Below the pieces are notes generated by a model. It saw nothing but the letters and a program-made list of their open reading frames with translations. It was not told where the DNA came from and searched no databases. A stretch of 64,000 bases of DNA. It comes from Amycolatopsis sp. A133 (lineage in GTDB: Bacteria; Actinomycetota; Actinomycetes; Mycobacteriales; Pseudonocardiaceae). Shown piece after piece: positions 1 to 8,415 of the stretch. Every line of letters begins with the position of its first letter. Position 1 is the first letter of the stretch. Position numbers and translations under genes: made by a program. The stretch is from positions 710,092 through 774,091 of the forward strand of contig NZ_JAVHJU010000004.1 in the NCBI RefSeq assembly GCF_031082405.1. Reading direction: 5' to 3'.

Positions 1-864
1 CGGCAGGGCGGCGGGTTCTGCCGCGACGCCGTCCGGGTGGTCAAGACGGCGAGCCTCCTGCTGCACTGGGGAACGGTCCCGGAGCCGTTGCGGGCCAGGC
101 TGTACACCGTGCTGGCCGACGTGCACAACCTGCTCGGCTGGACGGAATTCGACATCGGGCACGGAGAACCGGCCCGGCGCCGGTTCGGGCGGGCACTGGA
201 ACTCGCGGCCGAGGCGGGCAACGACAACCTGGTGGCTAACATCCGTTACCGGCTCGGCCGCCTGCACCTGCACCGCCACGACGTCCCCCGCGCACTGGCG
301 GAATTCGCCAGGGGCGGGGTGGCCGCGCGGCGCTCGGGTTCCCGGCGGGCCCTGGCTATCCTGCAGGCCAACGAGGCGTGGGCGTTCGCGATGGGCGGCG
401 ACGAACGGGCGGCCCTGAACCGGCTGGCCGAGGCCGAGACGGCGTTCACCGAGGCGGGTTCGTGGCTCCCGCCGCGGCCGTGGGAGGCGTTCTTCGGCGA
501 GGCGGACATGGCGGCGATGTGCGGCACGGTGCTGACGGAGCTGGCCGAGTCGGTGGCCCCCCGTCACAGCGGCGCAGCGATCGTCCAGCTGACGGGCGCG
601 GCCGGCCGCTACGGCGCCGACATGACCCGCAGCCGGTCGCTCACGTTGATCATGCTGGCCCAGAACCACGCGCTCGGCGGCGACTTCGACGAGGCCACCC
701 GGATCGGCGCCGAGGCGATCGAGCTGGCCGGCCACGTGGGATCGGTCCGGCCGAAGGACCGCCTGGCCCCCCTGCAACGGCGGTGCCTCGAGCGGCGGAG
801 CGACCCGGCGGTGAGCGTCCTGCTCGAGGGCATCGCGGAATACCGCAGCCGGCCACTTTCGTAG
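1..864 (+). CDS. TPR-rich regulator-like protein, C-terminal part (5' end outside window)
   Basis: The reading frame is open from the first base, so the gene starts upstream of the window. A GTG at 37 is in frame but has no clear ribosome binding site. The visible 287 residues are alanine- and leucine-rich helical repeats of TPR type, with pairs such as ALELAAEAGNDNLVANIRYRLG and later alpha-helical hairpins. In actinobacteria such C-terminal halves usually follow an N-terminal XRE helix-turn-helix or an NB-ARC domain, but neither is visible here. A perfect hairpin 5 bp after the stop probably ends the transcript. The role is probably protein-protein contact in a regulator; no specific function can be assigned. 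Confidence 0.7.
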   Translation, partial: RQGGGFCRDAVRVVKTASLLLHWGTVPEPLRARLYTVLADVHNLLGWTEFDIGHGEPARRRFGRALELAAEAGNDNLVANIRYRLGRLHLHRHDVPRALAEFARGGVAARRSGSRRALAILQANEAWAFAMGGDERAALNRLAEAETAFTEAGSWLPPRPWEAFFGEADMAAMCGTVLTELAESVAPRHSGAAIVQLTGAAGRYGADMTRSRSLTLIMLAQNHALGGDFDEATRIGAEAIELAGHVGSVRPKDRLAPLQRRCLERRSDPAVSVLLEGIAEYRSRPLS

Positions 865-869
865 GGAAA

Positions 870-896
870 GTTCCGCTTTGAAACGCAAAGCGGAAC
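870..896 (+). terminator. Stem-loop after the TPR gene
   Basis: Perfect 11-bp arms, GTTCCGCTTTG and CAAAGCGGAAC, enclose a 5-nt loop. The hairpin begins 5 bp after the TAG stop at 864. There is no U-run after it, which is common for actinobacterial terminators. Confidence 0.65.
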
Positions 897-912
897 CGAG
901 CCCCATCCGGGT

Positions 913-938
913 GTTTGGTCTTCGGGGGAGGTGGGTAG
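913..938 (+). promoter_or_regulatory. Putative sigma-B/sigma-F type stress promoter of the STAS gene
   Basis: GTTT, a 16-nt spacer and GGGTAG match the stress-sigma consensus GTTT-N15/17-GGGTAT of actinobacteria except in the last base. The -10 element is 69 bp upstream of the STAS start. The downstream gene encodes an anti-sigma antagonist, which fits control by a stress sigma factor. Confidence 0.45.
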
Positions 939-1007
939 TACCGATCCGGAGCGGACCGGCCATGGGTGCCGGGCTGCCCGCCGGACGACGGAGAAGGGAT
1001 TTCCGCA

Positions 1008-1376
1008 GTGAGCGCTGACGGCAACCGGGTCCGGCCCCAGGACCTCTTGCGCGTGACGGCCCACCACTCCGAGGGCACGGTCGTGCTGGCGGTGGCGGGC
1101 GAGGTCGACCTGCTCAGCGCCCCCATGCTCGGCACCGAGGTCACCGCGGCCCTCGCCGACGCGCCGGAGCTGCTGGTGGTCGACCTGTCGGAGGTGTCGT
1201 TCCTCGCCTCGATCGGCATCACGGTCCTGCTCGAGGCCCGCCGCGAGGCCGGCACCGGCACCAGGGTCCGGGTGGTGGCCCCCGAAGACGGCGTCGTCCA
1301 CCGCACCCTCCGGCTGACCGGCCTGCACGAGGCCCTGGCCGTGGCGTCCACCAGGGACGACGCCCTCACCGGGTGA
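1008..1376 (+). CDS. STAS-domain anti-sigma factor antagonist
   Basis: A 122-residue single-domain STAS protein of the SpoIIAA/RsbV class, expected to bind an RsbW-like anti-sigma kinase and free a sigma factor. The GTG at 1008 is chosen because a GGAGAAGG-like site lies about 10 nt upstream; the in-frame GTG at 966 has none. The core has VAGEVDLLSAP (beta strands), LLVVDLSEVSFLASIGI and a C-terminal helix. The usual phospho-site motif DSSG reads ASIG, keeping one serine and the glycine. The gene stands alone between a terminator hairpin and a convergent secreted-protein gene. The rsbQPV operon begins about 0.5 kb downstream, so this may be a second antagonist in the same network; that link is inferred. 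Confidence 0.85.
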   Translation: MSADGNRVRPQDLLRVTAHHSEGTVVLAVAGEVDLLSAPMLGTEVTAALADAPELLVVDLSEVSFLASIGITVLLEARREAGTGTRVRVVAPEDGVVHRTLRLTGLHEALAVASTRDDALTG

Positions 1377-1446
1377 TCAAGGACGGCGGGGCGGCGTCGA
1401 AAGCCCCTTCGGCTCGGGTTGGGCCGTTTCGGGGGCCGGACGTCGC

Positions 1447-1812
1447 TCAGCCGTGGCTGGCGGCGAAGCCGACCGCCACCCAGCCGTCGCCCTGGCGGCG
1501 CAGCTCGAAGCCGTACGCGAGCGCGCCGGGGTCGTGGCCGTGCAGGGCCCGCACGCCTTCCCACGTGTGGTCGCCCGGCTCGTCCGGGCGGTACGGCGCC
1601 GACCAGTACTGCGGTGACGTTGATGCGCCGCAGCTGCGGTGGCCCCAGAACCGGACCGAGCGGGTGCTGTCGGTGAAGACCGTGCGCGCCGGGTCGTCGA
1701 TCGTCCACCAGTCGCGGCAGTCCGGGCTGCCCGCGTGCGCGGGCCCCGCGGCGAGCACCCCGCCCAGCAGCGAAAGCACGACTGCCGACCCACCAAGACG
1801 CCACGAACGCAT
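1447..1812 (-). CDS. Small secreted protein of unknown function
   Basis: A 121-residue protein starting at the ATG at 1812, with GGGGGA five nucleotides upstream. The N-terminus MRSWRLGGSAVVLSLLGGV continues to AAGPAHA, a standard Sec signal peptide with cleavage after about residue 27. The mature part has two cysteines (SPDCRDWW and GHRSCGAS) that could form a disulfide, and aromatic-rich segments such as YWSAPYRPDEPGDHTWEGV. It ends with a beta-rich part, GFELRRQGDGWVAVGF. No family was recognised. It lies tail to tail with the STAS gene. Confidence 0.7.
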   Translation of the reverse strand: MRSWRLGGSAVVLSLLGGVLAAGPAHAGSPDCRDWWTIDDPARTVFTDSTRSVRFWGHRSCGASTSPQYWSAPYRPDEPGDHTWEGVRALHGHDPGALAYGFELRRQGDGWVAVGFAASHG

Positions 1813-1911
1813 CGAATCCCCCGTTTCGATCATGCCTGCCGTCAGGCTACCCGAAATGTCCGGTTCCGGGCTCAATCAACGTCCCCGCCGGGTCGATGGC
1901 AGGATGTCCCG

Positions 1912-2712
1912 GTGAACATGCGCACCCGGAACAACGTGACCGTCACCGGCCGGGAAGACGGGCCCGCGCTGCTGCTCGCCCACGGCTTCGGTTGCGACCA
2001 GAACCTGTGGCGCCTCGTCGTCCCGGAACTCGCGCGGCACTACCGGGTCGTGCTGTTCGACCACACCGGCGCCGGGCGCTCGGACCTGTCCGCCTGGACC
2101 CCCGAGCGCTACGGCAGCCTCGACGGCTACGCCGACGACGTCCTGGCCATCTGCCGCGAGCTGGACCTGCGGGACGTCGTGCTGGTCGGGCACTCGGTCA
2201 GCGCGATGATCGCGGTGCTGGCCGCCAACCTCGAACCGGACCGGTTCGCCAAGCTCGTCCTGCTCACGCCGTCGCCGCGGTACATCGACGACGAGGGCTA
2301 CCGCGGCGGGTTCAGCCGCGAAGACATCGACGAGCTGCTCGCCGCGCTCGAGTCCAACTACCTGGGCTGGTCGGCGACGATGGCGCCGGTCATCATGGGC
2401 AACCCCGACCGCCCGGAGCTGGGCGAGGAGCTGACGAACAGCTTCTGCCGCACCGATCCCGCCATCGCGCGGGTCTTCGCCCGGGTGACGTTCCTGTCCG
2501 ACAACCGGGCCGATCTGGCCAAGGTCACCGTGCCGGCGCTGGTGATCGAGTGCGCGAACGACGCCATCGCCCCGCCCGAGGTGGGACGGTTCACCCACGA
2601 GCAGATCCCCGGCAGCACGCTGGTGACGCTGGCCGCGACCGGGCACTGCCCGCAGCTCAGCGCGCCGGAGGCCACGGCCGCCGCGATCACCGCGTTCGTG
2701 GGCGAGCCGTGA
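1912..2712 (+). CDS. rsbQ: RsbQ-like alpha/beta hydrolase, stress-signalling partner of RsbP
   Basis: A 266-residue alpha/beta hydrolase closely resembling Bacillus RsbQ along its whole length. The nucleophile is the serine of GHSVSA, the acid is in ECANDAIAPP, and the histidine is in ATGHCPQLS; these are the RsbQ-specific contexts. In Bacillus, RsbQ is needed for RsbP phosphatase activity during energy stress, probably through a small hydrophobic ligand. GTG 1912 (AGGA seven nt upstream) and ATG 1918 are both possible starts. The stop overlaps the ATG of rsbP in TGATG, so the two proteins are made together. The pair is complete and in the canonical order. Confidence 0.9.
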   Translation: MNMRTRNNVTVTGREDGPALLLAHGFGCDQNLWRLVVPELARHYRVVLFDHTGAGRSDLSAWTPERYGSLDGYADDVLAICRELDLRDVVLVGHSVSAMIAVLAANLEPDRFAKLVLLTPSPRYIDDEGYRGGFSREDIDELLAALESNYLGWSATMAPVIMGNPDRPELGEELTNSFCRTDPAIARVFARVTFLSDNRADLAKVTVPALVIECANDAIAPPEVGRFTHEQIPGSTLVTLAATGHCPQLSAPEATAAAITAFVGEP

Positions 2713-3941
2713 TGTGTGAAGACCACCCGGCCCCGGGTGGTCAGGAGAGCGCCGGACCGGCGTTTTCGGCACTGTTGGAGGACAGCACGGAAGACCTCTA
2801 CGAGCACGCCCCCTGCGGGTACCTTTCGACGCTGCTGGACGGCACGATCGCGAAGATCAACGCGACGCTGCTCGGGTGGCTCGGTTACGAGCGCGACGAA
2901 GTGGTCGGCCGGCGCCGGTTCGCCGACCTGCTCACCGTCGGCGGCCGGATCTACCACGAGACGCACTTCGCGCCGCTCCTGCGCATGCAGGGCGAGCTCG
3001 GCGGCGTCGCCTTCGAGCTGAAGGCCGCGGACGGCAGCCGGCTGCCGGTGCTGGTGACCTCGACGGTCAAGACCGGCACCGACGGGGAGGCGCAGCTGAT
3101 CCGCACCACCATCTTCGACGCGCGCGACCGGCGGGCCTACGAGCAGGAACTGCTGCGGGCCCGCGAAGAAGCCGAGCGGGAACGCGACCGGGTGCAGCGG
3201 CTGGCGCGGACGCTGCAGCAGACCCTGCTGCCGCCCGCACTGCCCGAGGTGCCCGGCCTGCAGGTCGCGGCCTACTACCACCCCGCGTCGGCCGACGAGG
3301 TCGGCGGGGACTTCTACGACCTGTTCCCGCTGACCGGCGAGACGTGGGGCTTCTTCCTCGGCGACGTGTCCGGGAAGGGCGCCCCCGCGGCCGTGGTGAC
3401 GTCGCTGGCGCGCTACACGCTGCGTGCCGCCGCGGTGTACGACCCGGACCCCGCGGGCGTGCTGGCCCACCTCAACACCGTGCTGCACCACGAGTACCGC
3501 GGCTCGGATCCGCGTTACTGCACCGTCGTCCAGGGGCACATCCGGCTCGAGGCCGAAGGCGCGGCGGTCACCCTGGCCACCGGCGGGCACCCGCCGGCCC
3601 TGCTGATCCGCGCCGACGGCACGTCCGCGTTCCTGCCCGTCCCGGGCGGCCAGCTGGTCGGCGCGCTCCCCGACGCGCGCTTCGCCGCCGAGGACGTCCT
3701 GCTGACGCCGGGTGACACCTTGCTGCTCTACACCGACGGGCTGACCGAAGCACGCACGCAGGGCCGTCTCCGTTACAGCGAAGAGCAGCTGCAGGAGCAC
3801 CTGACCGGCCTGGCGCCGACCACGGCACCCTCGGTGATCGAGGCGGTGACCGACCTGCTCGCCGGCTTCGGCGACGGCGTCGAGGACGACACGGCCCTGC
3901 TGGCGCTGGGCGTCCCGCTCCCCGGAGGCGTCCGACCGTGA
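2712..3941 (+). CDS. rsbP: RsbP-like PAS/PP2C (SpoIIE-type) serine phosphatase
   Basis: A 409-residue protein with three parts. A PAS domain is at about 30-150 (YEHAPCGYLSTLLDGTIAKI, then GYERDEVVGRR). A charged coiled-coil linker follows at about 145-180 (AREEAERERDRVQRLARTLQ). The SpoIIE/PP2C phosphatase domain is at about 185-405. Metal-ligand motifs are intact: GGDFYDLF, GDVSGKG, YTDGLTEA and DDTALLAL. It should dephosphorylate an RsbV-type antagonist, and the gene for one (3938) overlaps its 3' end. The PAS domain and RsbQ probably sense the stress signal. No RsbW kinase or sigma factor lies in the window, so the output is elsewhere in the genome. Confidence 0.92.
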   Translation: MCEDHPAPGGQESAGPAFSALLEDSTEDLYEHAPCGYLSTLLDGTIAKINATLLGWLGYERDEVVGRRRFADLLTVGGRIYHETHFAPLLRMQGELGGVAFELKAADGSRLPVLVTSTVKTGTDGEAQLIRTTIFDARDRRAYEQELLRAREEAERERDRVQRLARTLQQTLLPPALPEVPGLQVAAYYHPASADEVGGDFYDLFPLTGETWGFFLGDVSGKGAPAAVVTSLARYTLRAAAVYDPDPAGVLAHLNTVLHHEYRGSDPRYCTVVQGHIRLEAEGAAVTLATGGHPPALLIRADGTSAFLPVPGGQLVGALPDARFAAEDVLLTPGDTLLLYTDGLTEARTQGRLRYSEEQLQEHLTGLAPTTAPSVIEAVTDLLAGFGDGVEDDTALLALGVPLPGGVRP

Positions 3942-4291
3942 CCGGCACCCCGTTTTCCGCCACGGCCCGCAGCTCCGGGACGGGCCCGGTCGTCACCGTC
4001 ACGGGAGAGCTCGACGTGGCGACCGCACCCCGGCTCCGCGCGGAAATCGGCGGCGCCCCCCTGGGCAGCGGCCAGCTGCTGGTGATCGACCTGGCCGGGG
4101 TGACGTTCTGCGACTCGAGCGGCATCTCCACGCTCATCGCCGCCCGCAACGTCGCCGAGGCGGCCGGCGCCGGGATCGCGCTGGTCGCCGTCCCCGCGCG
4201 GCTGAGCCGGACGTTCGGGCTGATCGGCTTGGCGGACTTCTTCCCCACTTATCCGAGCGCCGAGGCCGCGATCGCCGACCTCGGGAACTGA
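3938..4291 (+). CDS. rsbV: RsbV-like STAS anti-sigma antagonist
   Basis: A 117-residue STAS protein whose GTG start overlaps the rsbP stop (GTGA). The phosphorylation site is canonical: LAGVTFCDSSGISTLIAA holds the DSSG motif that an RsbW-type kinase would phosphorylate and RsbP would dephosphorylate. It completes an rsbQ-rsbP-rsbV operon with no gaps. This contrasts with the STAS gene at 1008, where the motif is ASIG, so the two antagonists may answer to different kinases. A 20-bp-armed inverted repeat just downstream probably terminates this operon and the convergent LysR gene. Confidence 0.9.
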   Translation: MTGTPFSATARSSGTGPVVTVTGELDVATAPRLRAEIGGAPLGSGQLLVIDLAGVTFCDSSGISTLIAARNVAEAAGAGIALVAVPARLSRTFGLIGLADFFPTYPSAEAAIADLGN

Positions 4292-4300
4292 GCAGGCCTC

Positions 4301-4389
4301 AAGCGCCCCAATGTGGCGTTGGTTGCGTCCAACGCACCGAACGCCACATTGGGTGCGTTGGACGCACCGAACGCCACATTGGGGCGCTT
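4301..4389. repeat. Palindromic intergenic repeat, CCCAATGTGGCGTT family, copy 1
   Basis: Perfect 20-bp inverted arms lie at 4301-4320 and 4370-4389. Between them is a 20-bp direct repeat that begins GCACCGAACGCC and ends CATTGGG (4334 and 4364), with a period of 30 bp. It fills the gap between two convergent genes and could act as a bidirectional terminator. A related array lies at 51402-51495. Confidence 0.85.
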
Positions 4390-4392
4390 TGG

Positions 4393-5292
4393 TCAGGCCG
4401 GAGGCGGAGGCGGGGTCAGTTCGGTCAGCAGCGCGCGGATCGCCGGGCTTGCCTCGGCGCTTCGCCGCCACACCGCCTGCACCTCCCGCTTCGGCGGCCG
4501 CCGCAACGGCCGGGCGATCAGCTCCTCCCCCAGCGGCGGCCGGGCGAGGCGCGGGATCAGGGCGACGACCTGCCCGGAAGCGACCAGCGACAGCTGCGTC
4601 GCGAAGTCGTCGACCAGGTGGCGCACGTCCGGTTCCTCCGCGAACAACCGCCGGAACCACTGGTGGCACACCGTTCCCGGCGGGCTGGTCACCCACGCGT
4701 GCCCGGCCAGCACGTCCCCGTCGAGGGGCGCGTCGAGCTCCGCCAGCGGGTGCGTGCGGCTCACGACCACGTCGCCGATGTCGGTGTGCAGCCACCGCTG
4801 CGCCAGCGACGGAGGCAGCGGTGCGGGCAGCAGCCCGTCGGCGTCGTGCACCAGCGCGAAGTCCGCCGTGCCCGCGCCGACGCTGCGCAGGGCCTCGTCG
4901 GGGTCCTGCTCGGTGACGTGCACGCGCAGCTCCGGGCACCGCGCCGCCAGCCGCGGCACGACGGGAGCGAGCAGACCGCGGATGGCGGTCGAGAACGCCA
5001 CCACCCGGAGCGTGCCCCGCGGCGCGCCTTCCGCGACCGACTGGGCGGCTTCGGCGCAGCGCTCCAGCGCCTGGAACACCTCGGGCGCCGAGTCGGCGAT
5101 GGCCTGCCCGGCCGGGGTCAGCACGACCCCGCGGCCCGCCGGCGCGAGCACCGGCACCCCGACCTGGCGCTCCAGCCGCTTGAGCTGCTGCGACACCGCG
5201 GACGCCGTGAACCCGAGCTCCTCGGCCGCCCGCGCCAGCGTCCCCAGCGCGGCCACCGAGCGCAACGCCCGCAAGGCTCCGACCTCGATCAT
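4393..5292 (-). CDS. LysR-family transcriptional regulator
   Basis: A 299-residue protein with an N-terminal winged helix-turn-helix (about 1-60: LGTLARAAEELGFTASAVSQ, then LKRLERQVG) and a LysR substrate-binding domain (about 90-290). It is divergent from the dapA-like gene, with 72 bp between the two starts. LysR regulators often control the gene they face, so the DapA-family enzyme is the likely target. No clear T-N11-A box can be fixed in the short spacer. The effector cannot be predicted from sequence. Confidence 0.9.
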   Translation of the reverse strand: MIEVGALRALRSVAALGTLARAAEELGFTASAVSQQLKRLERQVGVPVLAPAGRGVVLTPAGQAIADSAPEVFQALERCAEAAQSVAEGAPRGTLRVVAFSTAIRGLLAPVVPRLAARCPELRVHVTEQDPDEALRSVGAGTADFALVHDADGLLPAPLPPSLAQRWLHTDIGDVVVSRTHPLAELDAPLDGDVLAGHAWVTSPPGTVCHQWFRRLFAEEPDVRHLVDDFATQLSLVASGQVVALIPRLARPPLGEELIARPLRRPPKREVQAVWRRSAEASPAIRALLTELTPPPPPA

Positions 5293-5364
5293 GAAGCCAG
5301 GCTACGCAATATCGGCAAAAAACCATCGCTGGACCATCACAATCGGGCGGGGCAGGGTCGGAGG

Positions 5365-6243
5365 ATGACCGAATTCGGCACCAACCTCGTCGCGATGGTG
5401 ACCCCCATGCAGCCCGGCGGCGGCCTCTGCGAACCCGGCCGCACCCAGCTCGTCGAGCACCTGCTGGCCAGCGGGTGCGACGGCCTCGTCGTCGGCGGGA
5501 CCACCGGCGAGTCCCCGACGCTGTCCGACGCCGAATCCGCCGGCCTCGTGCGGGCCGTGGCGGCCCAGGCCGGAAACCGCGCGCGGGTGATCGCCGGTGT
5601 CGGCACCTACAACACGGCCACGAGCATCCGCCGGGCCCGCGACGCCGAGGCGGCCGGCGCGGACGCGCTGCTGCTCGTCTGCCCCTACTACTCCCGGCCG
5701 ACGCAGGACGGCGTGATCGCCCACTGCCTGGCCGTGGCCGACGCCACCGAGCTGCCGGTGATGCTCTACGACGTCCCCGCCCGCACCGGCGTCGCGATGG
5801 CGCCCTCGACCCTGATCGAGCTGGCCGGCCACCCGCGGATCCGGGCGGTCAAGGACGCCAAGGGCGACCTGTCCGAAGCGATGGCGGTGCTGAGCCGGAC
5901 GTCGCTGGCGTACTACTGCGGCATCGACGAGCTCAACCTGCCCTACCTCGCGTGCGGGGCCGCGGGCCTGGTCAGCGTCGTGGGCAACGTGGCGGCCGGG
6001 CGCACCGCCGCCCTCATCCGCGCCGTCCGCGACGGCGACCTCGCCGAGGCGCGGGCGATCAACGACGGCCTGAGGCCCTTGACGGACACGATCATGCGCG
6101 CCGGCACCGGCGCGGCGAACGCCAAGGCCGCACTCGCGGACCTGGGTGTCATCCCGCACGCCACCGTGCGGTTGCCGCTGGTCGAAGCGATCAGCGGTCC
6201 GGCAGCCCGTACCCCGGAACGGGCGCTCCCGACGCCGTCGTGA
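5365..6243 (+). CDS. DapA-family (dihydrodipicolinate synthase / N-acetylneuraminate lyase superfamily) aldolase
   Basis: A 292-residue TIM-barrel Schiff-base aldolase. The family signatures are present: GGTTGESPTLSDAE near residue 50, YDVPARTG with the catalytic tyrosine region and the substrate arginine near 135-142, and the Schiff-base lysine in AVKDAKGDLSEAM near 165-175. The arginine in PARTG is typical of true 4-hydroxy-tetrahydrodipicolinate synthases, which condense pyruvate with aspartate semialdehyde for lysine and diaminopimelate. No other lysine gene is nearby, so a catabolic aldolase role is also possible. The ATG at 5365 directly follows a GGAGG. Confidence 0.85.
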   Translation: MTEFGTNLVAMVTPMQPGGGLCEPGRTQLVEHLLASGCDGLVVGGTTGESPTLSDAESAGLVRAVAAQAGNRARVIAGVGTYNTATSIRRARDAEAAGADALLLVCPYYSRPTQDGVIAHCLAVADATELPVMLYDVPARTGVAMAPSTLIELAGHPRIRAVKDAKGDLSEAMAVLSRTSLAYYCGIDELNLPYLACGAAGLVSVVGNVAAGRTAALIRAVRDGDLAEARAINDGLRPLTDTIMRAGTGAANAKAALADLGVIPHATVRLPLVEAISGPAARTPERALPTPS

Positions 6244-6259
6244 ACTCCAACCAGGTGGT

Positions 6260-6279
6260 CTTGCCCGATTTCGGGCAAG
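6260..6279. promoter_or_regulatory. Perfect palindrome between dapA-like gene and the glmS operon
   Basis: The arms CTTGCCCGA and TCGGGCAAG flank a TT centre. It starts 17 bp after the dapA-like stop and lies 30 bp before the next start, so it may be a short terminator or an operator for the glmS operon. The sequence alone does not decide. Confidence 0.5.
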
Positions 6280-6309
6280 AATTTGGGCTTCGACGCTCCG
6301 GCAGGCATG

Positions 6310-6579
6310 ATGGCCCGCGTGGAAGACACCGACATCGTCGAGCGCGTGGCCGCGTCCACCGGGCTCCCGCCCCGGGTCGCCGCCCGGGTCGTCGACGACG
6401 TCCTGGCCTTCTACCGGACCCCCACCGAGGACTACGTGCGCCGCCGGCACGCCGAGCTGCAGGCCCAGGGCCGGAAGAACCCCGAGATCTTCCCCCTGAT
6501 CGCCGCCGAGCTCCGCGGCAGGCTGGTGGCCGCGCCCGTCCTCTCCGAGCGGCAGCTGCGCCGCATCGTCTACGGCTAG
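6310..6579 (+). CDS. Small conserved actinobacterial protein of unknown function
   Basis: An 89-residue charged, mostly helical protein. The ATG at 6310 follows GGCAGG by four nucleotides; the preceding ATG at 6307 is an alternative. A helical N-terminal part (VERVAASTGLPPRVAARVVDD) resembles a degenerate DNA- or protein-binding helix pair. It is followed by DYVRRRHAELQAQGRKNPEI and a conserved-looking tail, LSERQLRRIVYG. The gene is 12 bp upstream of glmS on the same strand and probably in the same transcript. Function unknown; a link to amino-sugar supply is only contextual. Confidence 0.75.
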   Translation: MARVEDTDIVERVAASTGLPPRVAARVVDDVLAFYRTPTEDYVRRRHAELQAQGRKNPEIFPLIAAELRGRLVAAPVLSERQLRRIVYG

Positions 6580-6591
6580 AGAGGTTCGCCC

Positions 6592-8415
6592 ATGTGCGGA
6601 ATCGTCGGCTACATCGGCGGCCAGAACGCCGCCCCCATCCTGCTCGAAGGCCTCACGCGGCTGGAGTACCGCGGCTACGACTCGGCGGGCATCGCCGTTC
6701 TCGGCACCAAGAACACCGCCCAGGTCCACCGGGTCGTCGGGCGGGTGCGCAACCTCGCCGCGGCGCTGCCCAAGCGGCTCGCCGGCAAGGTCGGCATCGG
6801 GCACACGCGCTGGGCCACGCACGGTCCCGCGTCGGAGGCCAACGCCCACCCGCACACCTCCGAGGACGGCCGCGTCTGCGTGGTCCACAACGGGATCATC
6901 GACAACGCCGACACCCTGCGCGCCCAGCTCGCCGACGCCGGGGTCACCCTGACGTCGGAGACCGACACCGAGGTCCTCGCCCACTTGATCGCGCGCTCGG
7001 CCGCAGACACCCTGGAAGACGCCGTCGTCGAGGCGGTCTCCCGGATCACCGGCACGTACGCGATCGCCGTCACCGACAGCGCGCACCCGGACCGCCTGGT
7101 GATCGCCCGCAACGGCTCGCCGCTGATCATCGGCGTCGGCGAGCGGGAGATGTTCGTCGCCAGCGACCTCGCCGCGCTCGTCCGGCACACCTCGCAGGTC
7201 GTGCACCTCGACGACGGCGAGTTCGCGACGGTCTTCGCCACCGGCTACCGCACGTTCACCGTCGACGAGAGCGACACCACCAAGCCGGCCACCGAGATCG
7301 ACATCGACGCCGAAGACCTCGACCTGGGCGGCTACCCGCACTACATGGCCAAGGAGATCCAGGAACAGCCCGAATGCGTCGAGCGGATCATCCGCGGCCG
7401 CCTGGACGACCGGTTCGGCGTCGCCCGCCTGGACGGGCTCAACCTGACGCCGCGGGAGCTGCGCGGCTTCGCCCGCGTGAAGATCCTCGGCTGCGGCTCC
7501 GCCTACTACGTCGGCCAGATCGGCGCGACGATGATCGAGGAGCTGGCGCGGATCCCGGCCGACGCCGAAGCCGCGTCCGAATTCCGCTACCGCAACCCGA
7601 TCATCGAAGCCGACACCCTCTACATCGCGGTCAGCCAGTCCGGCGAGACGATCGACACCGCCTTCGCCGTCGAGGAGATCAAGCGCAAGGGCGGCCGCGT
7701 GGTGGGCCTGGTCAACGTCGTCGGCTCGACGATCGCCCGCGCCTGCGACGGCGGGGTCTACCTGCACGCCGGCCCGGAGATCGCGGTCGCCTCGACCAAG
7801 GCGCTGACCAACATGGCCGTCGGGTTCGCGCTCATCGCGCTGGCCCTCGGCCGCGTGCGTGATCTGTCCAATGCGGACGGTCAGCGCATCATCGGCGCGA
7901 TCCGCGCGCTGCCCGGCCAGATCAAGGCCGTCCTGGACTTCGAACCGGAGATCGCCGAGCACGCGAAGACCGTCGCCACCGCGAAGAGCCTGTTCTTCGT
8001 CGGCCGCGTCCGCGGCTACCCGGTGGCCAGGGAAGGCGCGCAGAAGTTCAAGGAGATCTCCTACCGCCACGCCGAGGCGTACCAGACCTCCGAGCTCAAG
8101 CACGGCCCGCTCGCCCTGATCGACGAAGAGCTCCCGACCGTCGCGATCGTGCCGTCGGACGAGCTGACCGAGCGCAACCTGGCCGCGGTGCAGCAGATCA
8201 AGGCCCGTGGCGGCTCGGTGCTGGCCGTGACCCACGAAGACGTCGACTTCGGCGAGCTCGGCGTTCCGCGGATCGTGGTGCCCAAGACCGAGCCGGAACT
8301 CGACCCGGTCCTGCTGACCATCCCGCTGCAGCTGCTCGCCTACCACGCCGCGCTCACGCTGGGCTACGACATCGACAAGCCGCGCAACCTGGCCAAATCC
8401 GTCACCGTGGAGTGA
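6592..8415 (+). CDS. glmS: Glutamine--fructose-6-phosphate aminotransferase (isomerizing)
   Basis: A full-length 607-residue GlmS, which makes glucosamine-6-phosphate from fructose-6-phosphate and glutamine, the entry step to UDP-GlcNAc and peptidoglycan. The N-terminal Ntn amidotransferase begins MCGIVGYIGG, with Cys2 as nucleophile after Met removal. Two SIS isomerase domains follow (about 280-420 and 455-595), with ILGCGSAYYVGQIGATMIEE and SQSGETIDT as phosphosugar motifs. The C-terminus PRNLAKSVTVE is canonical. A GAGAGG site lies upstream. The 3' end overlaps the convergent ferredoxin reductase gene by 14 bp. Confidence 0.97.
   Translation: MCGIVGYIGGQNAAPILLEGLTRLEYRGYDSAGIAVLGTKNTAQVHRVVGRVRNLAAALPKRLAGKVGIGHTRWATHGPASEANAHPHTSEDGRVCVVHNGIIDNADTLRAQLADAGVTLTSETDTEVLAHLIARSAADTLEDAVVEAVSRITGTYAIAVTDSAHPDRLVIARNGSPLIIGVGEREMFVASDLAALVRHTSQVVHLDDGEFATVFATGYRTFTVDESDTTKPATEIDIDAEDLDLGGYPHYMAKEIQEQPECVERIIRGRLDDRFGVARLDGLNLTPRELRGFARVKILGCGSAYYVGQIGATMIEELARIPADAEAASEFRYRNPIIEADTLYIAVSQSGETIDTAFAVEEIKRKGGRVVGLVNVVGSTIARACDGGVYLHAGPEIAVASTKALTNMAVGFALIALALGRVRDLSNADGQRIIGAIRALPGQIKAVLDFEPEIAEHAKTVATAKSLFFVGRVRGYPVAREGAQKFKEISYRHAEAYQTSELKHGPLALIDEELPTVAIVPSDELTERNLAAVQQIKARGGSVLAVTHEDVDFGELGVPRIVVPKTEPELDPVLLTIPLQLLAYHAALTLGYDIDKPRNLAKSVTVE

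Noticed and set aside
1866..1895. Possible stress-sigma promoter (GGTT ... GGGTCG) upstream of rsbQ
   Set aside because: The spacer is 24 nt, too long for a sigma-B/F promoter, and the -10 element is poor.
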